Positions 24,141-35,923 of a stretch of 64,000 bases of DNA are shown piece after piece. Origin of the DNA: Hofstenia miamia (taxonomy: Eukaryota > Xenacoelomorpha > Acoela). The notes under the pieces were generated by a model. It saw only the letters and a program-made list of their open reading frames with translations. It did no database searches and was not told the origin of the DNA. Each line of letters begins with the position of its first letter. The stretch's first letter is position 1. The stretch covers positions 2,443,414 to 2,507,413 of the forward strand of contig SCFE01000026.1 of NCBI GenBank assembly GCA_004352715.1. Direction: 5' to 3'. The position numbers were made by a program, and so were the translations under genes.

Positions 24141-24625
24141 TTATGATATGATATGATATATTTTCAGCACTATTAGTCCTTTTGCTGATTTTATTCAGTC
24201 TTTGTAGAACTATTTTGAGTGTTGGTGATCTCCCCTGTCTAAAATAATCTAAATACACTGATACATGTGTTCTTTCCAGTGACAATCTCGTCTATTTGTA
24301 AATCTGTTCAATGATGGAGCATTCACAACATGAATTGGCAGCCCATTCCAGATGTCTGTATCTCTATTTGAGAAAAAATGTTATCTCCGTCCAGTGTTTA
24401 CTCTACATTTTCTAAATTTGTACATATGTCCTCTATTTCTTTTATCATCTTCCTTGATAATAGGCAAACTGACATCATACATTTCATGGGTAAGCTTGTA
24501 GACTTCTATCATGTCTCGAGTTTTTCTCCTGTACTGCATGTTAGCAAGACGTAGACTTTCTAATCTCTTTTTGTATGTCAATTTAGCCAAGCCTATTGCC
24601 TGTTTATTATACAGTTTAATTAGGA
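24140..24625 (-). pseudogene. 3' end of a CR1/jockey-type retrotransposon with ATATC tail
   Basis: Frame 24590-24381 starts GLAKLTYKKRLESLRL, runs through the DMIEVYKLTHEMYD motif, and continues past one stop into FFSNR-x-x-DIWNGLP and VVNAPSLNRF. This is the classic C-terminal tail of CR1/jockey/Rex-type polyproteins after the RT. The 3' end carries a short tail of repeated ATATC (24142-24160). The 5' truncation point is where the plus-strand PHD-finger element begins. Confidence 0.8.
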
Positions 24626-24701
24626 TTAGCTGCTGAGTTGGTGCTCACCCGAAGCTGGTGTTAGTTGCCTGCCACTTATACACACGCGTCCTTCCATCAC
24701 T

Positions 24702-25552
24702 TTGCCGTTAACTCCTGCACCCTCTGGACCTAGCTATCTTCATCGACAAGTTCTTCATTTTATCCGGTTAGAATGTTCCTTGTCTACTCGAAATCATATT
24801 GGTTCAACATCGAATAGCACCAAATGTGGATCCTGTAGCAAAAAAGTCGCCCCAAACACTCCTGCTATACAATACGACAAATGTGAAGTATGGTACCATG
24901 CTGCCTGTGTGAATATCACTGAAGCCCAATACTCTGCACTTACGGAGCTATGCAAACGACGGCTTGGTTTTGCCAACCGTGTTTCAAGTCTCGAAAAGAA
25001 CAACTATCCATAACTGCTGAACTCTCGAAAGTTAGCCAAGCAGTTGCTGAAATCAAATCTGTGATCAAGAACGGACCTTCCACAAATACCAACATACACA
25101 AAGCACACAACAGCTACTCCCAACCTTCCAATGAAACACAAATCAAGATAGTTGGCATCTCTGAAAACGGTGAAAAGTTTTCAAGCGATAGGAAGTTTAA
25201 GGACAAGGAAACTATTGAAAAGGTGCTAACAGATCTTGGTGTTCCTGATACCAATATCGCTGACTGCTACCGACGTGGTAAATTTGATGAACAAGGAAAA
25301 CGCCACCTGATTGTTACCTTTTTGTCTGTCTGGGAAGCCCGTAAGGTCAAGAGCAAAGCAATTGAGTCCAAACTGTACAACACACACGGTATTCTTATCT
25401 TACCCGAACTATCGCCAAAAGAAAAGGCTATTGAACAAACTCTCCTGAAACAAAGACTGGATTTAATCAATCAAGGCGTTCCTCATGAAAATCTAAAGAT
25501 TAGAAATCTCAAACTCTACAACAATAACTCTCTTGTCCAGACAAATAATTGA
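24702..25552 (+). pseudogene. ORF1 protein of the non-LTR element (PHD finger plus nucleic-acid-binding region)
   Basis: The first part (to 25013) has a PHD-type zinc finger: CGSCSKK, then C-x-x-WYHAAC, with the closing WFCQPC in the next frame (from 24950). One frameshift therefore falls inside the finger. Downstream are a short coiled-coil-like stretch (ISITAELSKVSQAVAEIKS-like) and a compact domain with KIVGISE, DCYRRGK and HLIVTF. These are arranged like the RRM-like fold of LINE ORF1 proteins. The final stop at 25552 directly precedes ORF2. ORF1 proteins act as nucleic-acid chaperones of the retrotransposon RNP. Confidence 0.75.
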
Positions 25553-27285
25553 CTATCCATTCTCTCCTGGAACGCCCGTGGTGTTATGACACTTGACAAA
25601 CGCTTCAATGCCAGGAAAATGCTTAGTCTTCACATACCTGATGTTTTCTGTATCAATGAAACGTGGCACTCTAAGGAAAATTGTCTTTCTTTTGACAACT
25701 ATCTACTCATCTCGGAAGCGTGCCGCTTGGAAGGGCAACATGGTGGTGTTGCCATCCTGACCAACGCTGATTTCCCCCATGCTGTGACAAATTGCTCTCT
25801 CTCTGATTTTGATTTTGTGTGTGCGTGCATTATACACAGCTCTATTCCTGTTCTCGTCTACAACCCTCCTCTTTCTTCGCCATATCGCGTCTCATCCCAG
25901 AAATTTATCTCATGTATGACTACATATCTCAATAACTTCTATCTTTTATTTCCTGCCGAAATATGTTGGAATACATATACAGAAAATTCTGATTTTTCTA
26001 ATGATTTCATTGCCTTCATTGAGAAGATAAATGCCTATCAACTGGTGACTGAAGCAACTCATTCGAGGGGAAATCTTATCAACCTATGTATAATTAACTG
26101 TCCCGATACTTGTGAGGTTGAAGTACTCCCTGAGTGCTTCTCTTCCGATCCTTTTCCGCTCAAAATAAAAATGTCTGGCAAAGACTTTTCGATGCCGTCA
26201 AGCGATTTATGTACTGATATCCCTGCATATTCCAAATTTGGCGTAAATGACCAAACGTTTTTGCTTGGCTTATCTGAATTCGACCTATTTTTACAACATT
26301 ACATATCTTACACCAATTCATTCAATTATCTGTTCCCTCAAAACGCCTGAAAAGACAACTTCTACCGTTTTATTTCTCTAGTCATTCTGTGCATTTAAGT
26401 AATCAGGTCAATGCCGAGACACGGAGACTCAATAGGCCTGGTTTTGATGGTTCTGCCAAACTAACGCGGTTGCATCTTGATTTATTAACTCTATAGAACT
26501 GGACCAGCTTATGCTTGTCCAGTCGACGCACTGCATTGGGAAAAATGAGGGCTTTACTCTGCTCCGAAAACTTAATCCACCCATGTCTCTTCCCTCAACT
26601 GTTCACTTAGATGGTGAGCTCGCATCCACAGACTGAGCAAAGGCAAATCTGTTCAACAAATTCCTGTGCAATGTTTTTATTCCTGAGTACTTCGAATTTC
26701 ACTTGGCCAACACCGAAAGACATATTTTCTTAGCCGATCTTTGTATCACCACAGATCAAATCGAGACTCTGCTCCGTGGTGTCAATGCTACCACTGCAGT
26801 CTGTGCTGATGGCATTCCTCCCTTCATTTTTAGAAATTTATCTGGCATTCTTGCTCCTGATGTATGGAAAACTGCTTATGTCACACCGATACATAAATCA
26901 GGCGATAACTCTGATGTCCGAAACTACAGACCTATCAGTATTTTACCAAAAATTTCTCTTCTTGAGAAAATTCTCTTCCGATTTATTTACGATAAGGTTA
27001 AGCATCTCCTCTCCGATTCTCAGTTGGCCCCAACGGGGAACCCACACTCAGCTTTTTACCTTCGTGGACACACTTTATCGCTCAAATGATTCCAACTCTG
27101 ATTTCCACGCCGTTTATTTCGACATCCGAAAAGCCTTTGATTCAGTATCCCATAAACGGCTACTTTCTAAGTTAGCCGACATGGTCTTCGCTGATGACAT
27201 CCTTTCCCTGCTCTCTTCCTAATTATCCAATCGCGTCCAATGTGTTAAAATAAAGAATACTCTTTCTAACCCTGGTAATGTGCTG
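25553..27285 (+). pseudogene. ORF2 (endonuclease-reverse transcriptase), frameshifted and truncated by the gap
   Basis: The APE-type endonuclease begins at the start of the frame with ILSWNARG, IPDVFCINETW and GGVAILTN, and ends with GNLINLCIINCPD (about 25556-26110). The D-N motif normally found near 25950 is corrupted. RT blocks follow: YRPISILPKISLLEKIL (about 26925-26980), then after a frameshift AVYFDIRKAFDSVSHKRLL (about 27110-27165), and NPGNVL at the edge of the N block. At least three stops or frameshifts (near 26350, 26700 and 27040) make it inactive. The YxDD box would fall inside the gap. Confidence 0.82.
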
Positions 27286-28285
27286 NNNNNNNNNNNNNNN
27301 NNNNNNNNNNNNNNNNNNNNNNNNNNNNNNNNNNNNNNNNNNNNNNNNNNNNNNNNNNNNNNNNNNNNNNNNNNNNNNNNNNNNNNNNNNNNNNNNNNNN
27401 NNNNNNNNNNNNNNNNNNNNNNNNNNNNNNNNNNNNNNNNNNNNNNNNNNNNNNNNNNNNNNNNNNNNNNNNNNNNNNNNNNNNNNNNNNNNNNNNNNNN
27501 NNNNNNNNNNNNNNNNNNNNNNNNNNNNNNNNNNNNNNNNNNNNNNNNNNNNNNNNNNNNNNNNNNNNNNNNNNNNNNNNNNNNNNNNNNNNNNNNNNNN
27601 NNNNNNNNNNNNNNNNNNNNNNNNNNNNNNNNNNNNNNNNNNNNNNNNNNNNNNNNNNNNNNNNNNNNNNNNNNNNNNNNNNNNNNNNNNNNNNNNNNNN
27701 NNNNNNNNNNNNNNNNNNNNNNNNNNNNNNNNNNNNNNNNNNNNNNNNNNNNNNNNNNNNNNNNNNNNNNNNNNNNNNNNNNNNNNNNNNNNNNNNNNNN
27801 NNNNNNNNNNNNNNNNNNNNNNNNNNNNNNNNNNNNNNNNNNNNNNNNNNNNNNNNNNNNNNNNNNNNNNNNNNNNNNNNNNNNNNNNNNNNNNNNNNNN
27901 NNNNNNNNNNNNNNNNNNNNNNNNNNNNNNNNNNNNNNNNNNNNNNNNNNNNNNNNNNNNNNNNNNNNNNNNNNNNNNNNNNNNNNNNNNNNNNNNNNNN
28001 NNNNNNNNNNNNNNNNNNNNNNNNNNNNNNNNNNNNNNNNNNNNNNNNNNNNNNNNNNNNNNNNNNNNNNNNNNNNNNNNNNNNNNNNNNNNNNNNNNNN
28101 NNNNNNNNNNNNNNNNNNNNNNNNNNNNNNNNNNNNNNNNNNNNNNNNNNNNNNNNNNNNNNNNNNNNNNNNNNNNNNNNNNNNNNNNNNNNNNNNNNNN
28201 NNNNNNNNNNNNNNNNNNNNNNNNNNNNNNNNNNNNNNNNNNNNNNNNNNNNNNNNNNNNNNNNNNNNNNNNNNNNNNNNNNNNN
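27286..28285. other. Assembly gap, exactly 1000 N
   Basis: The round length marks a placeholder of unknown true size. Sequences on the two sides belong to different elements. Confidence 0.99.
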
Positions 28286-30400
28286 CCCCGAGAGATTGTC
28301 CGCGAGACCAGGTTTTAAGGGTCTTCCCGTCGGGTCTTTCCCCATCTTTTGGCCAAAACCCGGGGGGCTCAAAAACAAATTTGAAACGGGCAGAACTTAT
28401 TGTGCGTTTAAAAAAGTCTTTTGGGGACTATGTCGGCTAAACCTGCCAGCACTCTTCTTGCAAGATAACCCGTGGGTACCTAATTCATCAACAGGTGTTT
28501 CAAATGAACAAATATGTTTTTCACAAATTTTTAGGGGCTGTACGTAGACCAAAACAATTTCAAATTTGAGCGTCAGTACTTTTAAACCCCAGAGTTTTTG
28601 AGGGCAGTGCTTTAACCCAAAACCTTTAAATTTTCCTTTAAAGGGCATTAAATCTTTTTTTTTTGTATTCTTTGCACCGGAAAAAAATGTCACAAAAAAT
28701 TTTTTCATGCCGGTTCCCACCAATTTTTTTTAAAAGGGTGAGTCACGGGGAAAAACAGGGGAGCCCATTGGTTTTTCCCATGCACAGGGGGCTAATTTAA
28801 AAAAAAAAGTGTTTTCCAATGAAATAATTTGCATTTTAGTTTAAAAGACCCAGTCACAGACGCAAATTTAGCTAAGGGGGAAATTTTTAAAAGGGGGGGG
28901 ATCCCCTTCCCACAAAGACGTAGGGGTAGCTGTTTTTGCAGGGGGGCGAGAAATTTAACCCAAATTTGGCATGTTTTTTTAAAACTTTAATTTAGACTTT
29001 GATAAATTTAATTAAAATTTCCCTTTTAAAAAAAAAAGGGAGCAGCCCTAAAAAAATATTTCATTTTAGGCACATGAAAAAATTTTTTAAAAAAAAAAAA
29101 AGCAAATTAAAGTCAATTTTTTCCAAATTTTTAGCCATATTAGAGAAAGTATTAAGTTTCTCTGATAAACAATTCTCAACAGCCTTTTCTCCAATTGGTG
29201 CCCCAAGGGAAAACAAAGCCTTTTTTTTGGTTTTCATTTACCCCGGGGCATCTTCGTCGAATTCTTGCATGATTTTTTTCTTTTTCACATTAACAGGTGA
29301 ACCTAAAAAGACAATTTCACACTTGCTAGGGTTAACAGATAGACCAATTTTTTCCGCTTCCGTTTTGAGATAACTGTACGTAGCAATGAATTTCTGATAA
29401 TTGTCTGCAAAGTTGCCGTAATCAAGGTACCAAACGTTTAAATCACAAGAAAAATTTTGTATAATAGAATTTATGATATCCGAAAAAAGAGGGGGACCTT
29501 CAGGATCTCCTTGAATGAGCCCCTACACTAGAAAAATTTTTTTGATCCCCAAAAAACGGGTATGATTTTTCCCCAAAAGCTTTTTTGGTAAATTAAAAAA
29601 TAGCGGGATATTTTTCGAAAAGGTTTACCAGAATTTTTTCAGGGTAAATAAATTAAAAAGCTTTTTGAAATTAACTTTGAAAAGCACAAAATTATCGGCA
29701 TCAATTGAGGTTATTTAATTCCGAACTGCATGGGCGGCTGATTCACATCCTTTCGGCACTCCATATTCAAATTTGCACTTTTTTGTAGTTTGAAATACTT
29801 TCTTTTTTTACAAAAAACCCAGCACTTTTAGACGCTACCCGTCTAAAAGGTTTCCCCAGGGAAATGGGTCAAACCCCCCCGCCTTTTTTTTTAAAAGCAT
29901 TAAATTTACCCCAAAAAAACACGGGTCGCACAAAAACGGGAACTTTCCCTTAAAAAATGATTTTTAAAAAATCATTAATTTTTTGTATAAAATTTAATGC
30001 ATTTTCCCCTTTTTTTTCGGGGAAAAGATTTTTAAAATTTGGGGGTTTAAACCCGTCGGGCCCCCCTGCAAACCAGGGGGAAAAAGATTAAATAAATTTT
30101 TAACAGCCCCAAAATTTATTTCTGCAGAAGTTTCTAAATTTTTAAAAACCCTAACTGAATTTTTTTGAGGGTGCTTACTCAGGAGCTTGTTGTAAAACAC
30201 CCATTTTACACTCAGAAACAAAATCATCACTACAAAAAATACAAACACCCCTTTAAATATCCCAATTTTAATTTTTTTTTAAAATCAGTCGTTTTTGCAA
30301 AATTTTTTTTGTTTTTTTGGGTTTATTTTTTTTAAAATTTTCTTAAACACCAAAAGAAAGGGTAAATTTTTTTTTTTTTTATTCAAAATATTTGTTAAAT
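28286..30400. other. Poor-quality consensus after the gap
   Basis: Homopolymer runs of A, T, G and C (7-12 bases) are far more frequent here than anywhere else in the window, and frames are broken every few codons. Protein motifs of a retrotransposon can still be read on the minus strand. The pattern suggests an uncorrected single-read contig end rather than biology. Confidence 0.7.
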
Positions 30401-30702
30401 TTGCTTTATTTTATTCCGGAACGCTCGGGTAATTTCAGTACCTTCTTAGATAAAGACATTAACTTTTGCCAATGTTCCTCAGAGTCGGGTGTTTTCAAAA
30501 TATCGTTTAGGCATTTTATGAAAAGTTCAGCCAAGCATTTCCGAGAACCTTTTGGTACTCTATTTAAGGTAGGCACACGGTGTTTTATGAAGGTAAAAAA
30601 ATTGTTATTAATATTTGGTTCAGAGGTACTTAGCTTTGTAAGATGTGTTATCAGAGAGAGATCGGATAATTGCTGTGTGAGTCCCGCACTGCTCAGATCC
30701 AA
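29100..30702 (-). pseudogene. Dead reverse transcriptase of an RLE-type non-LTR retrotransposon
   Basis: Read from 30702 downwards: an N-terminal linker with FIKHRVPTLNRVPKGSRKCLA and the W-Q-K-L segment, then FEYGVPKGCESAAHAVRN (29775-29722), then VLFKVNFKKLFN (29700-29660) at the position of the catalytic D-F-K-N block. Next come QGDPEGPPLFS (29520-29487), WYLDYGNFADN at the YxDD position (29435-29405) and GLSVNPSKCEIVFLG (29345-29283). The layout GCEAAVHA / DFKNAF / QGDPLGP / YLDDG / GL-NPSKCE is that of a widespread invertebrate retroelement RT. The first catalytic Asp reads Asn and the second Asp of YLDD reads Tyr, so it is dead, unless these are sequencing errors. The fragment at 52592-52918 seems to be the C-terminal part of the same family. 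Confidence 0.72.
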
Positions 30703-30785
30703 TGTTGGATTTGCTGTGTGACTCCCGTACTGCCCAGAACTTATCTTTGTAGGATGTGTTGTCAGGGAAAGATCGGATAACTGCT
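30629..30785. repeat. Imperfect tandem repeats, ~108 bp and ~40 bp spacing
   Basis: GATCGGATAA-TGCTGTGT recurs about 108 bases apart, and GCTGTGTGA-TCCCG-ACTGC recurs about 40 bases apart. They overlap the 5' part of the RT-element frame. Confidence 0.6.
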
Positions 30786-31139
30786 GTGTTACATTATCAT
30801 CCCTCCTTATTCTCTTTATAAAATTTCAATTTTCATCTAAACCAATTATTTCATTTTTGTTTTCATAATTATTCTATATCATAGCTATCTTTTGTGATGT
30901 AAAGATAATTGTATTATCTACAAAAGAGATAAAGTACAACATGATAACTACTTCAGTTATACAGATATTACCGTTTTAAATTTAGCCTTATTATATCTCT
31001 TAACTTAGTGCTTACCATTACAACCAGAACAGAAATAATTTTTCAAACCAAATTTCTAAAATTTCCAACTTGCTTTATAATATAAGACTAATATTGCCAG
31101 GATAACTTGTAACTTGAATTTTAGATTTTTCTGTATGGG

Positions 31140-31440
31140 TACCTCCTTAAATATAACAAGAAAACAATGGAAAATTCATTTCTCAACACATCAATAAATA
31201 TATGGAACAACGTAACTAAATCTATAAAACAAATGAAGAAACTAAAGGTATTTAAAAACGAAATTAAAAAATACTTCAGTAATTATGCAAATGAAAGGCT
31301 TGGATACAAATGGCAAGATTTTAACTTTTATAATACTGATAATTCAATAGAACGCATCTAATTTAAATTCTCCATAGTAATTGTAATTGTTTTTGTAAAT
31401 ATTTATTTTTATATGTATCTTTGTTTCTGTTAATTGCATT
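31140..31440 (+). pseudogene. C-terminal tail and 3' UTR of a CR1/jockey-type retrotransposon
   Basis: Frame 31167-31361 reads ENSFLNTSINIWNNV, then KKLKVFKNEIKKYF. This is the W-N-x-[VL] and F-K-x-x-[LI]-K-x-[YH]-[FL] tail common to CR1/L2/jockey polyproteins. Nothing upstream of it is recognisable, so it is a strongly 5'-truncated insertion. The T-rich 3' UTR follows. Confidence 0.65.
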
Positions 31441-33190
31441 GTTTTTTGATGCTACAACAATTTCTTGCAAAACTCGTGTTTTTAGTACTAAACTGACACA
31501 AAGATTTTGTTTGTAACAACTCAGCATTTTTAAGGATTTGAAATCAGTTCACTTGCAGGGCAAAGTAAAAGACAGTTTTTCCTTAAACTGGTTAAAAAAA
31601 GCTGACAAAAGAATTGATGTGTTGAGTGGTTGCACTATTCGAATCGAGTGCCAAAATAGCACCTCAAATGAAACTTCTTTCAATCTATATAACATCTTGT
31701 AATTTTTACTTTTAGATACTATTATTCAAATGCTCTCAACGCCCGTTTAATAAATTGTTTCACCAATAAGGAAAAGTAGCTTCGACGTTATCATGCAAAA
31801 CTAATATTTTAAAATACATCTAGTTAATATTGTATAAAACAATATCTTACCAAACTTTAAATTAACAATGAGATCTAATCAATATATACCCTAGAGACCT
31901 GTAGAAATCAATATTTAGAAATCGGACTTGGTTTTCATGTTTCTTCATATATTCATGAAATTCAATTAAATGATTAAAATGTTGTTTAATCATATTGGGT
32001 TGATCAAATTGTAGCATTTAGTTGTTCACTGAATATTGAAAATTTTCTACATTATGACCGGATGATCGATTTCAAACTGTTTTGAAATTTTCAAAATTAT
32101 GTTTATTTTTTTGATGGAACATTATTCATAACTATGATTTTCTGAACAGAACATCCATGACAATTTTTTAATGCATAGTTTTGATGAGAGCCTATATATC
32201 TCGAACTTATACATCTTGACACAATGATTGTCATTAGCGTTCAGTATTCAATACATTGTGTCACAATTTCCATTTTTTATTGAGAAGTAATAAGCGCACT
32301 GTGGCTTGAACTTTTATAATGTCCCATCTAAGTCACCATTATTACTTTCTGAGTGAATGGGATCAAGGTTTCACACATTAGCAAAAACAGGACTTTTTGC
32401 AGTACTAAACAAAATTGATGTCATTTTCATTGCCACCTTTTAATTTTTTATTATCAAGAAATATATTCTTCTTAAATGCATCAAGATCCAAAACTTCTTC
32501 AAACATTGGAATATTTGTAATTATAAGCTTCGGTACAAAATTATTTGTTTTTAAATTAATATATCTTACCTTATGCTGCCTTGTTTTCTTGACTTACAAA
32601 ACAAAACAATATCATTACGTTTATTAATTTTCAGATTTTCAATAATAATTAGCTAAATTTAATTTTTATGTTTATATTTGAGTTTGTAGGTCTTAAATCT
32701 TGAAAAAATATTTGGAAATATTTTGTTTTTAGGTTCCTATAATGATGTTATACTTTTTGCATTTTGAAATTAGAATACCACATAATCAAATACATAAAAA
32801 TTTGATAAAACTAGCAATATTAATGAACCAAATAAAAGAATTTTACAATTGGAACATACGTTTATTCTGTACTAAAAATAAAATAAATACAAATAATTAC
32901 AAAGCAGGCTTCTTGAACTGATGGCTGAATGATCTAAAATCTGAGAAAAGCGCAAAATAAAAGTAAGCACCGAACTTAAAAATAAAATTTGACGTAAATT
33001 CTACGATTAGTTTCAAATCATCTTATAAAAAGTACTCTACGAAAGAAAAATTAAATTTTCAAAATATAAAAATTATTGAATAATTTTGATTAGAGATTAG
33101 AATAATATTTTAATAAATGATTTGCAAAATATTTGATATGAATTTGGATTAGGCACTGAATAATCACTTGCTTCACAAACACGCTTAAAA
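31440..33190. other. No gene seen
   Basis: AT-rich sequence without coding pattern, splice-bounded exons or clear repeats. It lies downstream of the SLC37-like gene. Confidence 0.5.
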
Positions 33191-35923
33191 TTATCTTGCA
33201 GTTTTATAATAGTGGAGAAGAGGCCGCAAAAGAGCTAAAGCAGCGCACATTTCAAAAGCAGCCAAAAATATATACACGTTGGTCCAATTGCTACTCAACA
33301 CTCCGGACAATGGCGGGCCAATAGTAGCACCAATTGAACCAAAACCATCCATAATGGATGCCATTGTCGAAATGGAATTGAATTCTAAAAAATCAAAATC
33401 AGTACAAGATGCATTCTACAATAGCGCCAAGTTAATTACATGAAGACTAACATTTGCCAGCTAATCAAAAGATTAAAAAAGATTAAAGAATTTTTTTGCC
33501 ATTTTAATCACAAAAATATTCATCATCAAAAACATGCAAAATATATATAAAATAAATTCGTTATTAAATGGTTTCGTTTACTGAAAGAATAAACACTATA
33601 GTTTTTGGGATCCGCACATCGCTGTCACATCGACGAAGGCATATAAATTATCACTTGAAGAATTCATTCAAATGTGTAGTGCAGTAAGCTCGGAAATTGT
33701 GGCCTTTATAAGCATGTTTTCACGAGAGCGCTCCGGCAGTGCAGTGTGTGTTCATGGGACCATACTGAGATATTTGAGATTTGCGTGCTTAATTTCACAA
33801 TGATGATTAGGGCAACCATTTTTTAGGCCTAACAATATGATCTAAAATATTAATTTCTAGCAGCTAAGAAATATGAATCAAATGAAAATTATCAATTATC
33901 CTTGTGCTAAATTGTTGTTCACATAACGCATTATAATATTTTCAAAGTTTTTTGTCAAAATTTCTGTCGTCTGACAGCAAATTTTTGAGTTTGCTGAATG
34001 GAAAAAATCACAACTTCCGTTCATCTATTATCATAAAATCCTGCTTTTCAACTACTTTCTCATTGGCAAATTTGTAGCTGTCAACTTTGCGAAAATATGA
34101 TCTAACAGACTTTATAGGTTTCATGGTGCCCTAGCGATGACTTTCCGCTCTGAAAAAACAAAACGATCGGGTCTTGTAGTAAGCTTCTGAATGAAAATCA
34201 ACCCATAAAATGTGGGTGAAATTTGGAACACTCTCGTAGAAACACATGACCACTTTGAAATATTTTAATCAATAAAATAGCACGTCCATTTTCAGAACGC
34301 TCTCCTGTAAACATAAACTCTGTTGCTGTGGTAACTGTAGACATTTTGCATGTTGTGCTCGTGAAAATGTATTATTAGCAATTTTTCAACGCTGCATTCT
34401 TTTCTTCAACACGTTCAAACGGAAACAAACCACATGTACTGCAAATTAAATAAAGAAACTACCTCTTAAAACAGGTTGTGAGCTGAGGTCCATGGCAACA
34501 GCAGTGCTGAGGAGCGAGAATGGTGAATTAATGAACATTCCTAGAACAAAGAGAAAAATTGAATGATATGTAATTGAAATGGCGCCCAGCCTCTCATATA
34601 CAACAAGAAGAGGAGCAGAAACAAACAAAAGAATAAACATCACTGAACTCCGACTAGAAACTTGGTCTGAAATAATGCCCGCGATTATACTGCCAATTAT
34701 TGCACCTATATCGAAAAATGCAGAAATATCTGCTGAGGCTTCAGCACCAATATTTGCGTTTGTTTGAAGAAGATAAAGAGGAAGCCAATAAAGAAGAGCA
34801 TAACTAACAGCTTTGTTAAAGAGTATACATAATGAGAAATCAATGACACCGGGTGCAGTAAAGGCCATCATCCAGTTGATAGCTTTCTTCTCATACTTAA
34901 TTTCATCAACATCCTCTGTTGGATCGATCAATGATTCAATGACATCTAAATAAAACTAAAAATGACGAGGAAGTATACGACACGAGATTTATATAAATAG
35001 AATTGTTATAGTAACTAGGACCATTGTGCGATTGAGTTTCTGTGAAATGTCCTGCACTAATAAAAAAGTCTTACGTATGATGCAATTTGTACAAAAATTT
35101 CTAAATATGGATGAAATAAATGCATTAATAACTATCAAATTAAAAATAAATATTGGAAAGATTCGTTTACAACCAACACCAGTAGCCTATGGAACAAACT
35201 AGATTCTAATATACGTAACGCACCTAACTTAAAAATATTTAAAAAATTATTAAAACAAAACCTGCTTGCCAACCAATTCAAATTAGGATATTCGAACAAA
35301 CTGAATATATGGCGAAATTATTAGAATATGTCATTTTTGTTTCCTATTTTTAACTTATTTTTTGTTTTTGTTTATTTTAATTATTGTTTTAGCTTAGTTT
35401 ATTTTATTTGTACATTTCTGTAGATATCAGTTTTGTAAATATGTTTGTATATATTATGTACACTATTTGTATATATTTTGTAAATAATATTTACAGACTG
35501 TAAGTACAGAGAATGTACAAGGATAAACAATAAAAGCTACTTAAGTATTATATTAGTACCAGTTAAATTGCAAAATATATTTTCAGATTGACAAAACTAA
35601 ATCTTCATATCAGTATTAGTCAATCGTGCTGATAATAAAAGTCTACTTGCGGGAGACAATATTATTGATACCTCAATTGCAAATTTGGAACGCTGACTGA
35701 TTATTTTCAATTCAGCACAAACTCCAGGGAAGCAATTTTGTATCATTATGTAAAAACTCCAATCATGCAACAACATGCATAAACCAGTAAATAACAATGT
35801 GTAATCATTGCCGCTTATTTAAACTTAAAAAATCACTTACATTCATCGATCAAATAAAATACATGCTGATTTAAAAGTAGAAACGTTGCTAAAATGAAGT
35901 TAAACATTGCTTCAAAAACTGCT
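33191..35923 (-). CDS. SLC37-type sugar-phosphate transporter (MFS), last three exons
   Basis: Exons 35923-35841, 34945-34463 and 33384-33191 join in frame with GT-AG borders and end at TAA. They encode the C-terminal half of a major-facilitator protein, from the central loop through six membrane spans: CILFNKAVSYALLYWLPLYL, FDIGAIIGSIIAGIISD (the MFS inter-helix motif with G-x-x-x-D), a span around FILLFVSAPLLVV, NSPFSLLSTAVAMDL, MASIMDGFGSIGATIGPPLS, and a final helix. The order and the motifs L-W-x-P-L-Y, AVAMDL-x-x-QPVLRG and DG-x-GS-GA fit SLC37A1/A2 (glucose-6-phosphate/phosphate antiporters of the ER) better than SLC37A3. The N-terminal exons lie upstream of 35923 but were not found within the window. 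A retrotransposon tail (35165-35535) and a MITE (33711-34371) sit in the introns. Confidence 0.78.
33711..34371. mobile_element. MITE, long form, in the last SLC37 intron
   Basis: The left end GCATGTTTTCACGAGAGCGC and the right end GTGCTCGTGAAAATGTAT are inverted copies of one another. The right ~190 bases (AATCAACC-ATAAAATG, AACACATGA-CACTTTGAAATAT, TTGCTGTGGTAAC) match the short element at 37430-37663. About 430 extra bases lie on the left side. Confidence 0.75.
35165..35535 (+). pseudogene. CR1/jockey-type retrotransposon tail, in an SLC37 intron
   Basis: Plus-strand DSFTTNTSSLWNKLD, then APNLKIFKKLLKQNLL, is the standard C-terminal tail of these polyproteins. A stop at about 35322 and a T-rich 3' UTR follow, with AATAAAAG near 35530. 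It is antisense to the transporter gene. Confidence 0.65.

Larger units (their letters stand above)
24617..27285 (+). mobile_element. Non-LTR retrotransposon with PHD-finger ORF1, APE endonuclease and RT; cut by the gap
   Basis: A nearly full-length but dead element. ORF1 and ORF2 remnants follow in order, and the sequence runs into the N block just after the RT segment NTLSNPGNVL. It is adjacent, head to head, to the minus-strand fragment at 24140-24625. The order PHD-type ORF1, apurinic-like endonuclease, reverse transcriptase fits the CR1/L2/jockey lineages. Confidence 0.85.

Noticed and set aside
27266-28440. Open frames of more than 300 codons across the N blocks (also at 52592-53972 and 61573-62684)
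   Set aside because: They consist of unknown bases. Only the flanking few codons are real, and only the frame entering 52918-52592 has recognisable protein motifs.
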